In this document: positions 42,916 to 51,310 of the stretch, one piece after another
Position numbering within the stretch: the first letter of the stretch is position 1
Layout: each line of letters opens with the position of its first letter
Assembly: GCA_024235595.1 (NCBI GenBank)
Contig: JACKMC010000009.1
Coordinates: 1-64,000, forward strand
Reading direction: 5' to 3'
From: Zoogloeaceae bacterium
GTDB taxonomy: Bacteria; Pseudomonadota; Gammaproteobacteria; Burkholderiales; Rhodocyclaceae
DNA length: 64,000 nt
Made by a program: the position numbers and the translations under genes
The notes under the pieces: generated by a model
Told to the model about the DNA's origin: nothing
Databases searched by the model: none
Seen by the model: only the letters and a program-made list of their open reading frames with translations

Positions 42916-44034
42916 ATGCAAGAGGCCCTTCAGATGCAAGTCGCCAATATCAGTTTCGATCGCTTCAACACCCTTCAGGACAAGGAGGCCGAAGAACGCA
43001 TCCGCGTTGCCCGCGCCAGGCTCGGCGACCGTGCGGTACTGCTGTGCCACCACTACCAGCGTGCAGACGTGTATCAGTTCGCCGATCTCACCGGCGACTC
43101 GCTCAAGCTGTCGAAACTTGCCTCGGAAACGCAAGCCGAGTTCATCGTCTTCTGCGGCGTGCATTTCATGGCCGAGGTGGCGGACATCATGTCCAAGCCC
43201 CACCAGATCGCGATACTTCCCGATCTGGCCGCGGGCTGTTCGATGGCCGACATGGCCAACCTTGCGAAGGTCGAGCGCTGCTGGCGCGAACTCGCCGAGG
43301 TGCTCGAGCGCCCGGACGAGATGATCACGCCGGTGACCTACATCAACTCGGCCGCAGACCTCAAGGCCTTCTGCGGCGAGCATGGCGGCATCGTCTGCAC
43401 CTCCACCAACGCACCGACCATCCTCGACTGGGCATTCGCGCAGCGCGAGAAGGTGCTGTTCTTCCCCGACCAGCACCTTGGCCGCTGGACCGGCTACAAG
43501 AAGAACATCCCGCTCGACGAGATGGTGGTGTGGGACCCCGACCTGGAATATGGCGGGCTCAGCCATGAGCAGATCAGGAAGGCCAAGATCCTGCTCTGGA
43601 AGGGGCACTGCTCGGTGCACCAGATGTTCCAGGAAAGCCACATCCGCCGCTGGCGCATGCAGTACCCCGACGGCATCGTGATTTCCCACCCCGAGAGCAA
43701 CCTCGATGTGTGCATCAACTCGGACTTCGTCGGCTCCACCGAGTACATCATCAACACTATCAAGGCCGGCGCTCCCAACACCCGCTGGCTGGTCGGCACC
43801 GAGCTGAACCTGGTGAATCGCCTCGCCGAGGAGGTCAAGCCCGAAGGCAAGACCGTCCAGTTCATGGCGCCCACGGTGTGCATGTGCTCGACCATGCAGC
43901 GCATCGATCCCCAGCACCTTGCGTGGACGCTGGAGAACCTTGCCGAGGGCAACGTCGTCAATCGCATTTCGGTACCGGCGCACGAAGCGGAGCAGGCGAA
44001 GATCGCCCTGGAGCGCATGCTCGCGATCTCCTGA
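42916..44034 (+). CDS. nadA: Quinolinate synthase NadA
   Basis: NadA condenses iminoaspartate with dihydroxyacetone phosphate to quinolinate in NAD synthesis, using a [4Fe-4S] cluster. The 372 residues include the three ligand Cys in VFCGVHFMAEVAD, CTSTNAP/GHCSVHQMF and MCSTMQRI regions. LLCHHYQRADVYQFADLTGDS at the N-terminus and ISHPESNLDVC also fit. The ATG at 42916 is preferred; a second at 42934 is possible. No nadB or nadC is adjacent. Confidence 0.95.
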   Translation: MQEALQMQVANISFDRFNTLQDKEAEERIRVARARLGDRAVLLCHHYQRADVYQFADLTGDSLKLSKLASETQAEFIVFCGVHFMAEVADIMSKPHQIAILPDLAAGCSMADMANLAKVERCWRELAEVLERPDEMITPVTYINSAADLKAFCGEHGGIVCTSTNAPTILDWAFAQREKVLFFPDQHLGRWTGYKKNIPLDEMVVWDPDLEYGGLSHEQIRKAKILLWKGHCSVHQMFQESHIRRWRMQYPDGIVISHPESNLDVCINSDFVGSTEYIINTIKAGAPNTRWLVGTELNLVNRLAEEVKPEGKTVQFMAPTVCMCSTMQRIDPQHLAWTLENLAEGNVVNRISVPAHEAEQAKIALERMLAIS

Positions 44035-44054
44035 ACGCCGAAGCCCTCCCCGGC

Positions 44055-44078
44055 AAAGCCGCCTCGCGCGGCTTTCTT
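44055..44078 (+). terminator. Intrinsic terminator after nadA
   Basis: AAAGCCGC pairs with GCGGCTTT around a 5-base loop and is followed by CTT. It lies 20 bp after the nadA stop, just before the convergent cupin gene. Confidence 0.75.
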
Positions 44079-44082
44079 CGTG

Positions 44083-44523
44083 TCAGGTGCGGATGAAGGC
44101 GGCGATGCGCTGATCCTTGCGCAGTTCCGCCAGATCGGCCTCTCCCGGCAGGCAGGGCCGGTCGCGTTCGGCATTGACGAGGCACAGGAAACCCAGTGCC
44201 GAGTCCTCGGTCGCGCGAAACTGATGCCAGGTCCACGGCGGGATATGCACCAGATCGTGCGGCGCCAGGGCATGCAGCGCATCGCCGACGAGGCACATGC
44301 CCTGCCCCACGAGGATCATCACCGCGTGCATGTGTTCATGTCGCTCCAGCGTCGAATGCCCGCCGGGTGCCACTTCGAAATAGCGCCACTGCGCCGCGAG
44401 TGCCGGGTCACTGAACAGCACCTGCCGGCTCACCTCGCGGAACGGCGCACTGCCCGCCTGCTTGTACTCGTGGATCTCGACGCCCTGCCAGCGGCCCGGG
44501 CCGGATGCCTTGCGCACGCTCAT
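44083..44523 (-). CDS. Cupin-domain protein paired with a RuBisCO-like protein
   Basis: The 146-residue protein is a single cupin barrel. Motif 1 is RHEHMHAVMILVGQG and motif 2 is IPPWTWHQFRA, which supply His ligands for a metal. Its ATG overlaps the stop of the RuBisCO-like gene by 4 bp, so they are coupled. In Rhodospirillum rubrum a cupin next to a RuBisCO-like protein acts as methylthioxylulose 5-phosphate methylsulfurylase. The same role is a reasonable inference here, not a proof. Confidence 0.78.
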   Translation of the reverse strand: MSVRKASGPGRWQGVEIHEYKQAGSAPFREVSRQVLFSDPALAAQWRYFEVAPGGHSTLERHEHMHAVMILVGQGMCLVGDALHALAPHDLVHIPPWTWHQFRATEDSALGFLCLVNAERDRPCLPGEADLAELRKDQRIAAFIRT

Positions 44524-45614
44524 GCGGTGTGCGCTGCGACGCTGTCGACGAATGCGCGCGCGGCGGCCTCGATGCCCTCTGCCGCACCAAGCACCGCGCC
44601 GCCGATCAGCAGGATCGTATCGCGGCCGTAGAAACTCACCATTTCATCGACCCTGTCCAGCGTCATTCCCCCCGCCGGCACCGGCATGGCGGGCCGCAAA
44701 CCGCCCCAAGGGCGCCGCGCTGCGTGGGCCAGCGCGGTGCAGGTCGCGGGCGAATAGCTGAACCTTCCGCCATGATTCGGGAAAATCGTCGCATCCGCGC
44801 CCGCCAGGCGAAAGAGCTTGCCGATCAATGCCGGCGGTGAGACGCGTGCCGCGCCGGCCATCGCTGGATGCGCCAGAATCGGCAGTCCGGCTTCGCTCGC
44901 GGCAAGTCGCTGCAGCGCCGAAAGACCCGAAATCATCGGCGCCAGCATTACCATGCCCGCGCCCGCCTCACGGGCGAGACGGTAGCGCGCCAGCAACTCG
45001 TCCGGGCCACCGGTAAGACTCGGCGCATATAGGGTGCGGCCGCCGCTGCAGCGATTCGCTTCGGCGATGGCCGCCTGCACCGCCTCGACGCGCTCGGCGA
45101 AGGGCGCAAAGGCCTGGTTCGCGAGACCATGGTCGTCCTTGATCAGATCCACGCCACCGCGCGCCAGCGCCGCCGCGATCTGCGCCAGCTCCGCGGCAGT
45201 CGATCCCTGCGGTTTGAGGGCGCTGCAGGTCAGCGGCCGCCCGATCACGCCGACTCGCGCCCGCAGGCCTTCGATACCGAACCGGGGACCGCCGAACTCC
45301 GCCATTGCCGCTGCGGCCGGCTCGAAATCCAGCAGACTCACATCCGCTTGCAGCGAGGTGTTGCCGAACAGCATGTTGAGAAGCTGTCCGGCATCGTAGC
45401 CGGTCGTTGCAAGCGACAGGCCGACCCGCACCAGAAAGAAGGGGCCATCGGCTTCGATTTCGCGGACCTCGCCAATCACCTCCTCCCGCACACGGCTGCT
45501 GCGAACCGCCTCCGGAGGCATCTCGATGCTCTGTTCGACGGCAATGGCCTGAGCACGCGCCTCGACCTCAGCCGCGGTGCACTCGAGTCGATAGGTAACC
45601 TGTAAATCCTTCAT
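44520..45614 (-). CDS. RuBisCO-like protein (form IV large-subunit homologue)
   Basis: The 364 residues are shorter than true RuBisCO (about 475). The N-terminal alpha/beta domain (LQVTYRLECTAAEVEARA) leads into the barrel with SALKPQGSTAAELA, GGVDLIKDDHGLANQAF, and FPNHGGRFSYS. The carbamylated-Lys motif K-x-D-E reads KDDH, and several carboxylase residues differ, so CO2 fixation is unlikely. Known members enolise or isomerise methylthioribulose phosphates in methionine salvage. The start is ATG 45614; the cupin partner follows. Confidence 0.88.
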   Translation of the reverse strand: MKDLQVTYRLECTAAEVEARAQAIAVEQSIEMPPEAVRSSRVREEVIGEVREIEADGPFFLVRVGLSLATTGYDAGQLLNMLFGNTSLQADVSLLDFEPAAAAMAEFGGPRFGIEGLRARVGVIGRPLTCSALKPQGSTAAELAQIAAALARGGVDLIKDDHGLANQAFAPFAERVEAVQAAIAEANRCSGGRTLYAPSLTGGPDELLARYRLAREAGAGMVMLAPMISGLSALQRLAASEAGLPILAHPAMAGAARVSPPALIGKLFRLAGADATIFPNHGGRFSYSPATCTALAHAARRPWGGLRPAMPVPAGGMTLDRVDEMVSFYGRDTILLIGGAVLGAAEGIEAAARAFVDSVAAHTA

Positions 45615-45676
45615 TCGGCTCTCTGGCATTACAATGAATCCAACTTCGGTGAGCGTTCAGGGGCACTCTATCCGGC

Positions 45677-46432
45677 ATGAAACCACTGCGCATCTGCACC
45701 TACAACATCCACAAGGGATTCTCGCAGTTCAACCGCCGCATGGTAATCCATGACCTGCGCGATCGCCTGCGCAGTCTCGATGCGGACATCGTCTTCCTGC
45801 AGGAAGTACAGGGCCTGCATCAGCGGCACGCACAGCGACATCTCGACTGGCCGCCACAGCCGCAGCATCATTTCCTCGCCGAAGGCGGCTGGCTTGAGAC
45901 CGCCTACGGCGGTAATGCGATCTACGATCATGGCCATCACGGGAATGCGGTCCTGAGCCGTTTTCCCATCGTTTCCAGCACCAACCAGGACGTCTCGGAC
46001 CACCGCTTCGAGCGCCGCGGGATTCTGCACTGCGAAATCCAGCTTCCCGACTCACCGGTCAATGCGCACTGCGTCTGCGTACACCTTGGACTGTTCGCGG
46101 GCAGCCGGCGCCGGCAAATGGATGCCCTCGCGGCCCGCATGGAGATGCTCGCCCCCGGTGATTCGCCCCTCATCATCGCCGGCGACTTCAACGACTGGCG
46201 AAACCACGCCAACGACCAACTGGCCGCCCGCCTCGGGCTCAAGGAAGTATTCTGCGGGGATCACGGACGCCCTGCCCGCAGCTATCCGAGCAAGCTGCCA
46301 CTGTTTCGTCTCGACCGCATCTATGTCCGCGGCTTCGGGATCGAGACTTCGCAGGCACATTTCGGCGGCCCGTGGTCGAGGATCTCCGATCACGCCGCGC
46401 TGACCGCCGAACTGCTCCCGCTCAGGATCTAG
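45677..46432 (+). CDS. Endonuclease/exonuclease/phosphatase-fold protein
   Basis: The 251 residues fit the EEP metal-dependent phosphoesterase fold. TYNIHKGF at the N-terminus is followed by IVFLQEVQGLH (Glu ligand), GNAVLSRFPI, CVHLGLFAGSRRRQ, IIAGDFNDWRNHAN (Asp/Asn ligands) and SDHAALTAEL at the end with the catalytic Asp-His. No signal peptide is present. The substrate could be nucleic acid or a phospholipid. Its end overlaps the convergent CoA-binding gene by 11 bp. Confidence 0.88.
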   Translation: MKPLRICTYNIHKGFSQFNRRMVIHDLRDRLRSLDADIVFLQEVQGLHQRHAQRHLDWPPQPQHHFLAEGGWLETAYGGNAIYDHGHHGNAVLSRFPIVSSTNQDVSDHRFERRGILHCEIQLPDSPVNAHCVCVHLGLFAGSRRRQMDALAARMEMLAPGDSPLIIAGDFNDWRNHANDQLAARLGLKEVFCGDHGRPARSYPSKLPLFRLDRIYVRGFGIETSQAHFGGPWSRISDHAALTAELLPLRI

Positions 46433-46907
46433 CCGGGCGGGGCGGCAAGGGCGGACGGCGGGATGAAATCACCCCGGTATTGACCCCGAACCAGCCCAGG
46501 CCACCAAACAATCTGGCGTACTCGATCTTCACGCAACGATCCATCACCACGCGCAAGCCGGCCGCGTCGGCCTTCGCTGCCGCCTCGTGATTGATCACCC
46601 CGAGCTGCAGCCACAGCGTACGCGCGCCTATCGCGATCGCATCCTCCACCAGCGGAGGGATGTCCTCCGCCTTGCGGAAGCAATCGACCATATCGACCTT
46701 TTCCGGAATATCCAGCAGGCTCGGGTAGCACTTCTCACCAAGCACCTCGCGGTAGGCCGGATTGACCGGAATCACCTTGTAGCCGCGCTCCTGCATGTAC
46801 TTCGCGGCAAAGTAGCTTGGCCTGTACCAGTTGGCGGACAGGCCTACCACCGCGATGACGCGGTCCTCCGCCAGGACCCGCCGCAGCCCGTCGATATCGT
46901 CCACCAT
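46422..46907 (-). CDS. CoA-binding domain protein (YccU-like)
   Basis: This small Rossmann-fold protein of 161 residues has VIAVVGLSANWYRPSYFAAKYMQ near the start, where the loop binds CoA. VIPVNPAYREVLGEKCYPSL and VVMDRCVKIEY with a conserved Cys also fit. It resembles the CoA-binding half of succinyl-CoA synthetase. Physiological role unknown. GGGAG before the ATG at 46907 supports that start. Confidence 0.87.
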   Translation of the reverse strand: MVDDIDGLRRVLAEDRVIAVVGLSANWYRPSYFAAKYMQERGYKVIPVNPAYREVLGEKCYPSLLDIPEKVDMVDCFRKAEDIPPLVEDAIAIGARTLWLQLGVINHEAAAKADAAGLRVVMDRCVKIEYARLFGGLGWFGVNTGVISSRRPPLPPRPARS

Positions 46908-46924
46908 CACGCCTGCTCCCTGGT

Positions 46925-47830
46925 TCACAACGACAGCAGCCCGGTTCGCCGCCCGGGGACCTGCTCGCGCTGCCAATTATCGATCGCCCAGCTGCGCATG
47001 GTAGCAATTCCCTCGCGTGCCAGCACCGCTGGCGGCTGCTGGCCCAGAAACACCAGCGCCTCGAACAACACCGTCTGCGGCGCAAGCTCATCGACGGCGC
47101 GCGCGAGGGTCTGTTTCGAGAGCTTCTCGCCGGCACTGTTCACCACCACCGGCAGGTGCAGATAGCGCGGCGTCCGCAAGCCCAGCGCCCGCTGCAGGAG
47201 GATCTGCCGGCAGGTCGAATCGATGAGGTCGGCGCCGCGCACCACATGGGTCACGCCGGCCTCGCCGTCGTCGACCACCACCGCCAGCTGATAGGCGAAA
47301 AGCCCATCGGCACGCAGCAGCACGAAGTCCCCCACATCCGCATCCACATCCTCGCAGAGCCGCCCCTGTGCGAGGTCCTCGAAACACACCTCACCCGGCG
47401 ACGTGCGAAAACGCCAGGCCCGGGCCGCGCGGCCCGGTGGCAGCCCATTGCGACAAGTGCCCGGATAACGGTGGGAGCCGTCGCGGGCAAGCACCGAGTC
47501 GGCGATCTCGCGCCGCGTGCAGGCGCAGCCGAAGACCTTGCCAGCGGCTTGCAATTGCGCCAGCGCCTGCTCGTAGGCCGCCACGCGCTCGCGCTGACGA
47601 ACCACCGGCCCGTCCCACTCCAGCCCGAAGGCCTCGAGCGTGCGCAAGATCGCGGATTCAGCACCGACCACCACCCGAGGACGATCCACGTCCTCGATGC
47701 GCAGCAGCCAACGTCCCCGGTGATGGCGTGCATCGAGATAGCTGCCGAGCGCTGCCACCATCGAGCCGAAGTGCAGCGGACCGCTCGGCGAGGGCGCAAA
47801 GCGTCCGACATAGCTTGCGTGTCCGGTCAT
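46925..47830 (-). CDS. gluQ: Glutamyl-Q tRNA(Asp) synthetase
   Basis: GluQ activates glutamate and attaches it to the queuosine of tRNA-Asp; it is a shortened glutamyl-tRNA synthetase. The 301 residues show the HIGH-like SGPLHFGSMVAALGS, the zinc Cys group (FGCACTRREI and YPGTCRNGLPPG) and KLSKQT. The anticodon-binding domain is absent. queD at 2169 and two tRNA-Asp genes are in the same window. It is the last backbone gene before the mobile region. Confidence 0.93.
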   Translation of the reverse strand: MTGHASYVGRFAPSPSGPLHFGSMVAALGSYLDARHHRGRWLLRIEDVDRPRVVVGAESAILRTLEAFGLEWDGPVVRQRERVAAYEQALAQLQAAGKVFGCACTRREIADSVLARDGSHRYPGTCRNGLPPGRAARAWRFRTSPGEVCFEDLAQGRLCEDVDADVGDFVLLRADGLFAYQLAVVVDDGEAGVTHVVRGADLIDSTCRQILLQRALGLRTPRYLHLPVVVNSAGEKLSKQTLARAVDELAPQTVLFEALVFLGQQPPAVLAREGIATMRSWAIDNWQREQVPGRRTGLLSL

Positions 47831-47859
47831 AGGCGAATGCTAACGCCAAACGCGAAACG

Positions 47860-47889
47860 ACCCCGCCTCCGGAAAGGAGCGCGGGGTCA
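47860..47889 (-). terminator. Hairpin terminator at the island edge
   Basis: GACCCCGC pairs with GCGGGGTC, and CTCC with GGAG inside, around GGAAA. It lies between the island ORFs on the minus strand and gluQ, and would stop transcription coming from the island. The U-run is weak. Confidence 0.6.
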
Positions 47890-47902
47890 TCGGGGTCCGA
47901 AG

Positions 47903-48106
47903 TCAGACGTTGAACAGGAAGATCATTGGCAAGCAATTGATTTTCCTTTGGTTCGCCTGCTCTCCGCAAAAAATGTACTCCGATTTGTACTCAATCGTGC
48001 GGCGGCTGAGTACGCTGGGGCCACCTGCAGGCACGAGCTGCGCGTTGACTTGATCAACTACCCGTTCGCGGATGGCTTGGATGATGCCAGCACGTTGTGG
48101 ATTCAT
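47903..48106 (-). CDS. Small ORF at the island edge, unknown
   Basis: This 67-residue frame begins MNPQRAGIIQAIRERVVDQ and ends INCLPMIFLFNV. It is in frame with the ATPase remnant upstream but separated from it by a TAG stop. I do not recognise it. It may be the remnant of a recombinase or an accidental frame. The hairpin at 47860-47889 follows its stop closely. Confidence 0.3.
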   Translation of the reverse strand: MNPQRAGIIQAIRERVVDQVNAQLVPAGGPSVLSRRTIEYKSEYIFCGEQANQRKINCLPMIFLFNV

Positions 48107-48184
48107 GCTCCCGACTTTGCACTCGGTGGCAGCGGGTACGCTGAAACGCTCACAGACGTACGGGGCGTTCAACTCTTGGGGCGG

Positions 48185-48388
48185 CTATGCCAAGAACCCC
48201 ATGGGCTTCCTAGTTGCGGCAACTTGGTCTGGCAGGTCGCCGACGCAGATGCGATCCCGCTCCTCCCTCGCAGCACGTCCCAGCGCGCGCTTCAACGCCA
48301 GTCCCAGGGTTCTCGGCGGCAAGTTCTTCAGCTTGTCCACCACCTGCTCGTCCAGCGTTGGAGCAAAACCTGATAAACATCTAGCCAT
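48185..48388 (-). pseudogene. C-terminal remnant of the AAA ATPase cut by the IS element
   Basis: This frame reads FAPTLDEQVVDKLKNLPPRT followed by LGLALKRALGRAAREERDR and ends RKPMGFLA at a TAG stop. It looks like the C-terminal lid domain of Lon-like AAA ATPases. When the element between about 48371 and 49902 is removed, the 5' part (ending ESPWG) joins this part in frame as ESPWGFAPTLDEQVV. The first few codons of this frame, upstream of 48371, belong to the element. Confidence 0.75.
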
Positions 48389-48461
48389 GGGCCGGCCTCC
48401 GGGCGCGGGCGTATCGTTTGGGTTCCAACACAGACGAAACGTCCACAACGAGGAGGCCGAC

Positions 48462-49478
48462 ATGGAACTCTATGCTGGAATCGACTTGCATTCCAACAAC
48501 AGCATGGTGGTAGTGCTCGATGAAACCGACCGGGTGGTTTACCGCAAGCGCTTGCCCAATAATCTCGATGGCATCATTTCGGCGCTGCGCTCGTGCGCCG
48601 GGCAGATCCAGGGCGTAGCGGTGGAATCGACGTTCAACTGGTACTGGCTGGTCGATGGTCTGCAGGAGGCAGGGTACGTGGTGCATCTGGTGAACACGGC
48701 AGCGGTCAAGCAGTATGACGGGCTCAAGTACAGCGGCGATGCAGCCGATGCCCGGCACCTTGCGCACCTGCTGCGCCTGGGCATTCTGCCCGAGGGGTAT
48801 ATCTATCCGCGTGAAGCGCGCGCCGTGCGCGATCTGCTGAGAAAGCGCAGCCAGTTGGTCAGGCAGCGCACCACCCAGATCCTGAGCATCCAGAACCTGC
48901 TGGCCCGCAACCTGAGTCTCGCTGCGCCCGGCAATCTTATCAAGGGCTGGCAGGCGCCGGACATCGATGCGCTGGCGCTGCTGCCCGAGCAGGCCCTTGC
49001 GGTGCAGGCCAACCTTGCCGTGATGCACTGCCTCGACGAGCAGATCCACGGGCTCGAACACGCCATTCTCGAGCGCGCCACGCTGCGCGAGGACTACCGC
49101 GCGCTGCAGACGGTGAGCGGCATCGGCAAGGTGCTGGCGCTGACCATTGCGCTGGAGACCGGCGACATCGGTCGCTTCGCGAGTCCCGGCAATTTCGCTT
49201 CCTACGCCCGCACGGTCAGCAGCCGGCGCGAGTCGAACGGCAAGAAAAAAGGAGAAGGCAACACCAAGTGCGGCAACCGGCACCTGGCCTGGGCCTTCGT
49301 CGAAGCGGCGCACTTTGCGGTGCGCTACAACGAACGCATCAAGCGCTTCTACCAGAAGAAGAGCGCCCGCACGCTGCCGGTGGTAGCCATCAAGGCGGTG
49401 GCCCACAAGCTGGCGCGGGCGAGCTACCACGTCATGAAGAGCGGTGAGCCCTTCGACGTGGCGCGAGCGTTCGGATAA
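48462..49478 (+). CDS. IS110-family DEDD transposase
   Basis: The 338-residue recombinase starts with the RuvC-like DEDD domain: Asp in YAGIDLHSNNSMV, Glu in VAVESTFNWYW and the Asp pair in SGDAADARHLAHL. The C-terminal Transposase_20 domain has LQTVSGIGKVLALTIALETGD, then CGNRHLAWAFVEAA. The gene appears intact. AGGAGG precedes the ATG at 48462; longer upstream frames cover the element end and are not used. Confidence 0.95.
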   Translation: MELYAGIDLHSNNSMVVVLDETDRVVYRKRLPNNLDGIISALRSCAGQIQGVAVESTFNWYWLVDGLQEAGYVVHLVNTAAVKQYDGLKYSGDAADARHLAHLLRLGILPEGYIYPREARAVRDLLRKRSQLVRQRTTQILSIQNLLARNLSLAAPGNLIKGWQAPDIDALALLPEQALAVQANLAVMHCLDEQIHGLEHAILERATLREDYRALQTVSGIGKVLALTIALETGDIGRFASPGNFASYARTVSSRRESNGKKKGEGNTKCGNRHLAWAFVEAAHFAVRYNERIKRFYQKKSARTLPVVAIKAVAHKLARASYHVMKSGEPFDVARAFG

Positions 49479-49898
49479 GGAGCAATGGGGCGGTGGTGGC
49501 AGTGCCGCCAAGGGGTTGGCATAACCAGGAGACCTGATTGCACGCCACCACCGGCCCCGCCTGAGCAAGGCGAAGCTGCGCCCGTATCGCGAGCCACCAA
49601 GGGTTGGATCGCCTGGGAAAGAACGTGGGCGAAACCACAGATCTGTGCGAGCACGTTTGCTCGCCACGATTGGACGCGATGGGGAACAGAGGGTTTTCTG
49701 GGGCTGCCAGTGCAGCCAGGGGCAGGCACAGCACACCGTGCCGGCCTTGATCCTGATGGGTGACTGGTGCGCGCTATCGCGCAACCACACTACGAGAACC
49801 AAGTGCGCGGGGCCGTCGCCGGCCGGGCAGAGTAGAGACGGGATGCGGGACGAACCGCAGAAATTCGTTCGTCCCTATTGACGGGGGTGGCTAATGGG
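49479..49898 (+). ncRNA. Candidate bridge RNA region of the IS element
   Basis: In IS1111-type elements the long noncoding right end encodes the bridge RNA that pairs with target and donor DNA. Here 420 bp follow the transposase without a gene. Hairpins such as GCCAA-GGGG-TTGGC (49507-49520) are present. Short matches to the junctions occur: ACCTGAT at 49532-49538 and at the left junction 48368-48374, and CCAAGGG at 49597-49603 and in the target. The exact RNA limits are unknown. Confidence 0.5.
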
Positions 49899-51293
49899 TG
49901 ACCCCCAAGGGCTCTCGGCCCGCATGCGGCCATAGATCTGTCGAGCGATGTGGGCCACCTGCTCTGGCGTCGGGGCCAGTACATGCAGCACCGTCATGCG
50001 CGACAGCAGCGGTGCTGGGATGCCCTCGATGCTGTTGGCTGTGGCGATCCAGTTCACGTGGCTGGCGTCGATGGAGAAGTCGCGAATCGAGAGGTCGATG
50101 AAGTCGCGTGCGCTGCGAGGTTCCAGCAGGGTGTAGAGCGCCGCGAGTGGGTCGTACTGACGTTGCTGGTCGGTCTTGTCGAGTTCGTCCAGCACCATCA
50201 CCGGATTGGCCAGCGGTTGGTAGGCCAGCAGCTCAAACACCACGCCAGGCTCCGAGTTCGACCAGAAAGATTCCGACCCGGCCAGTGGCGAGCTGGACTG
50301 GGTGCTGGCCATGTCGATTACACGGAAGGGAAGGCTCAGCCGCGCAGCCAGCCAGCGGGCGGCCTCTGTCTTGCCAATCCCGGCAGGGCCGACCAGCAGG
50401 ATAGGCGACCATGCGACACGGCCGTCGCCCATGGCATGCAGGGCGAAGTGGTCGTGCAGTACCTCGGCCAGCTCAGCGAAGTTGGGGAAGTCGCGCTGGA
50501 AGTCTTCGATCAGCTGCGACCAGTCATTGGGCAGCTCACCCAGCTTGCGGCGTTCGTGGCCAGCGGCCCGGATGCGCTCGGCGATGTACTGCGCCCGCTT
50601 GGCCTTCTCATCGGGCTTTGCGCGGTGGCGCTCGACAAAGCTGCGCAAGCCTGCGGCGTCCAGAAACGCGATTTGGGGTGTTGCCCGATGTGCCTGCGGG
50701 GCGGGCTGATCCGGCGCTGCTGCCGGTGGCTTCATGTCGGGCAGCGACTGCACCAGCGCATGTACGGCATCGTCGATGGACGGATCGAGCGGCTCGCCAC
50801 GCACCGACTTCTCGGGCTTGGTGGCGGCCGGCAGTAGCCCTGCCGCTACGGCCAGTTTGTGATTGCGCTTGAGGTCTTCGGCGAAGAGCCCGATGGTGGT
50901 CTCGTGCTGCTTGCAGCGCACGCCCTGGCCTGCATTCGCATCGCCGCCAATCACCGGCGCCGAGCAAACTGGGCAGTGTTGTTGGGCGGCATGCCGGGAG
51001 GCTTCGATCAGATCCAACAAAGCCCTGTCTCTGTTGATGCTGGCGCCCACCAGTTCCACCCGCAGGCTGAGCTTGTCGCGCTGGTTGGTGGCGCAAAAGA
51101 GCGGTAGGTGTCGGTAGTCGGCCGGCTTCATCAGCAATTCGCATTGGCCCACGAAATGCGCCAGCACCGCCAAGTGGCCAGGGGCGGGCTCCACCACCTG
51201 CTTGGCCAGCCATGGGTGCTCGGCTTTCAAGGCCGCCACGCGAGCTTGGTAGGCGGCGCGGCTCATCGGGCGACGGCTGTTGAGACGAGTCAT
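49875..51293 (-). CDS. Lon-like AAA ATPase, 3' end removed by the IS element
   Basis: This 472-residue frame has a zinc-finger-like CPVCSAPVIGG...VRCKQHE, then an AAA module with Walker A VGPAGIGKTEAARWL, Walker B PVMVLDELDKTDQQ and sensor-1 WIATANSIEGIP. After ESPWG the reading continues into element DNA (SPISHPRQ) and stops at 49875. The missing lid domain lies beyond the element at 48185-48370. Activity is probably lost or altered. AAAGAGG precedes ATG 51293. It is divergent from the regulator at 51415. Confidence 0.85.
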   Translation of the reverse strand: MTRLNSRRPMSRAAYQARVAALKAEHPWLAKQVVEPAPGHLAVLAHFVGQCELLMKPADYRHLPLFCATNQRDKLSLRVELVGASINRDRALLDLIEASRHAAQQHCPVCSAPVIGGDANAGQGVRCKQHETTIGLFAEDLKRNHKLAVAAGLLPAATKPEKSVRGEPLDPSIDDAVHALVQSLPDMKPPAAAPDQPAPQAHRATPQIAFLDAAGLRSFVERHRAKPDEKAKRAQYIAERIRAAGHERRKLGELPNDWSQLIEDFQRDFPNFAELAEVLHDHFALHAMGDGRVAWSPILLVGPAGIGKTEAARWLAARLSLPFRVIDMASTQSSSPLAGSESFWSNSEPGVVFELLAYQPLANPVMVLDELDKTDQQRQYDPLAALYTLLEPRSARDFIDLSIRDFSIDASHVNWIATANSIEGIPAPLLSRMTVLHVLAPTPEQVAHIARQIYGRMRAESPWGSPISHPRQ

Positions 51294-51310
51294 GGCGGCC
51301 TCTTTTTGAT

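Larger units (their letters stand above)
48371..49902 (+). mobile_element. IS110-family insertion sequence (IS1111-like layout)
   Basis: The limits (plus or minus about 4 bp) come from rejoining the split ATPase gene. Total length is about 1.53 kb. The left noncoding end is short (about 90 bp) and the right end long (about 410 bp), as in the IS1111 subgroup. No clear terminal inverted repeats or target duplication are seen, which is normal for IS110 relatives. The target core on the plus strand is AAAACC|CCAAGG. Confidence 0.82.

Noticed and set aside
42607..44034. A rhodanese-NadA fusion protein
   Set aside because: The upstream extension of the nadA frame is out of frame with the rhodanese gene, which has its own start and stop; the two are separate genes.
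48185..48187. Amber read-through joining the ATPase remnant to the ORF at 47903
   Set aside because: The remnant ends RKPMGFLA, a natural-looking end for this ATPase type, so TAG is most likely its true stop.
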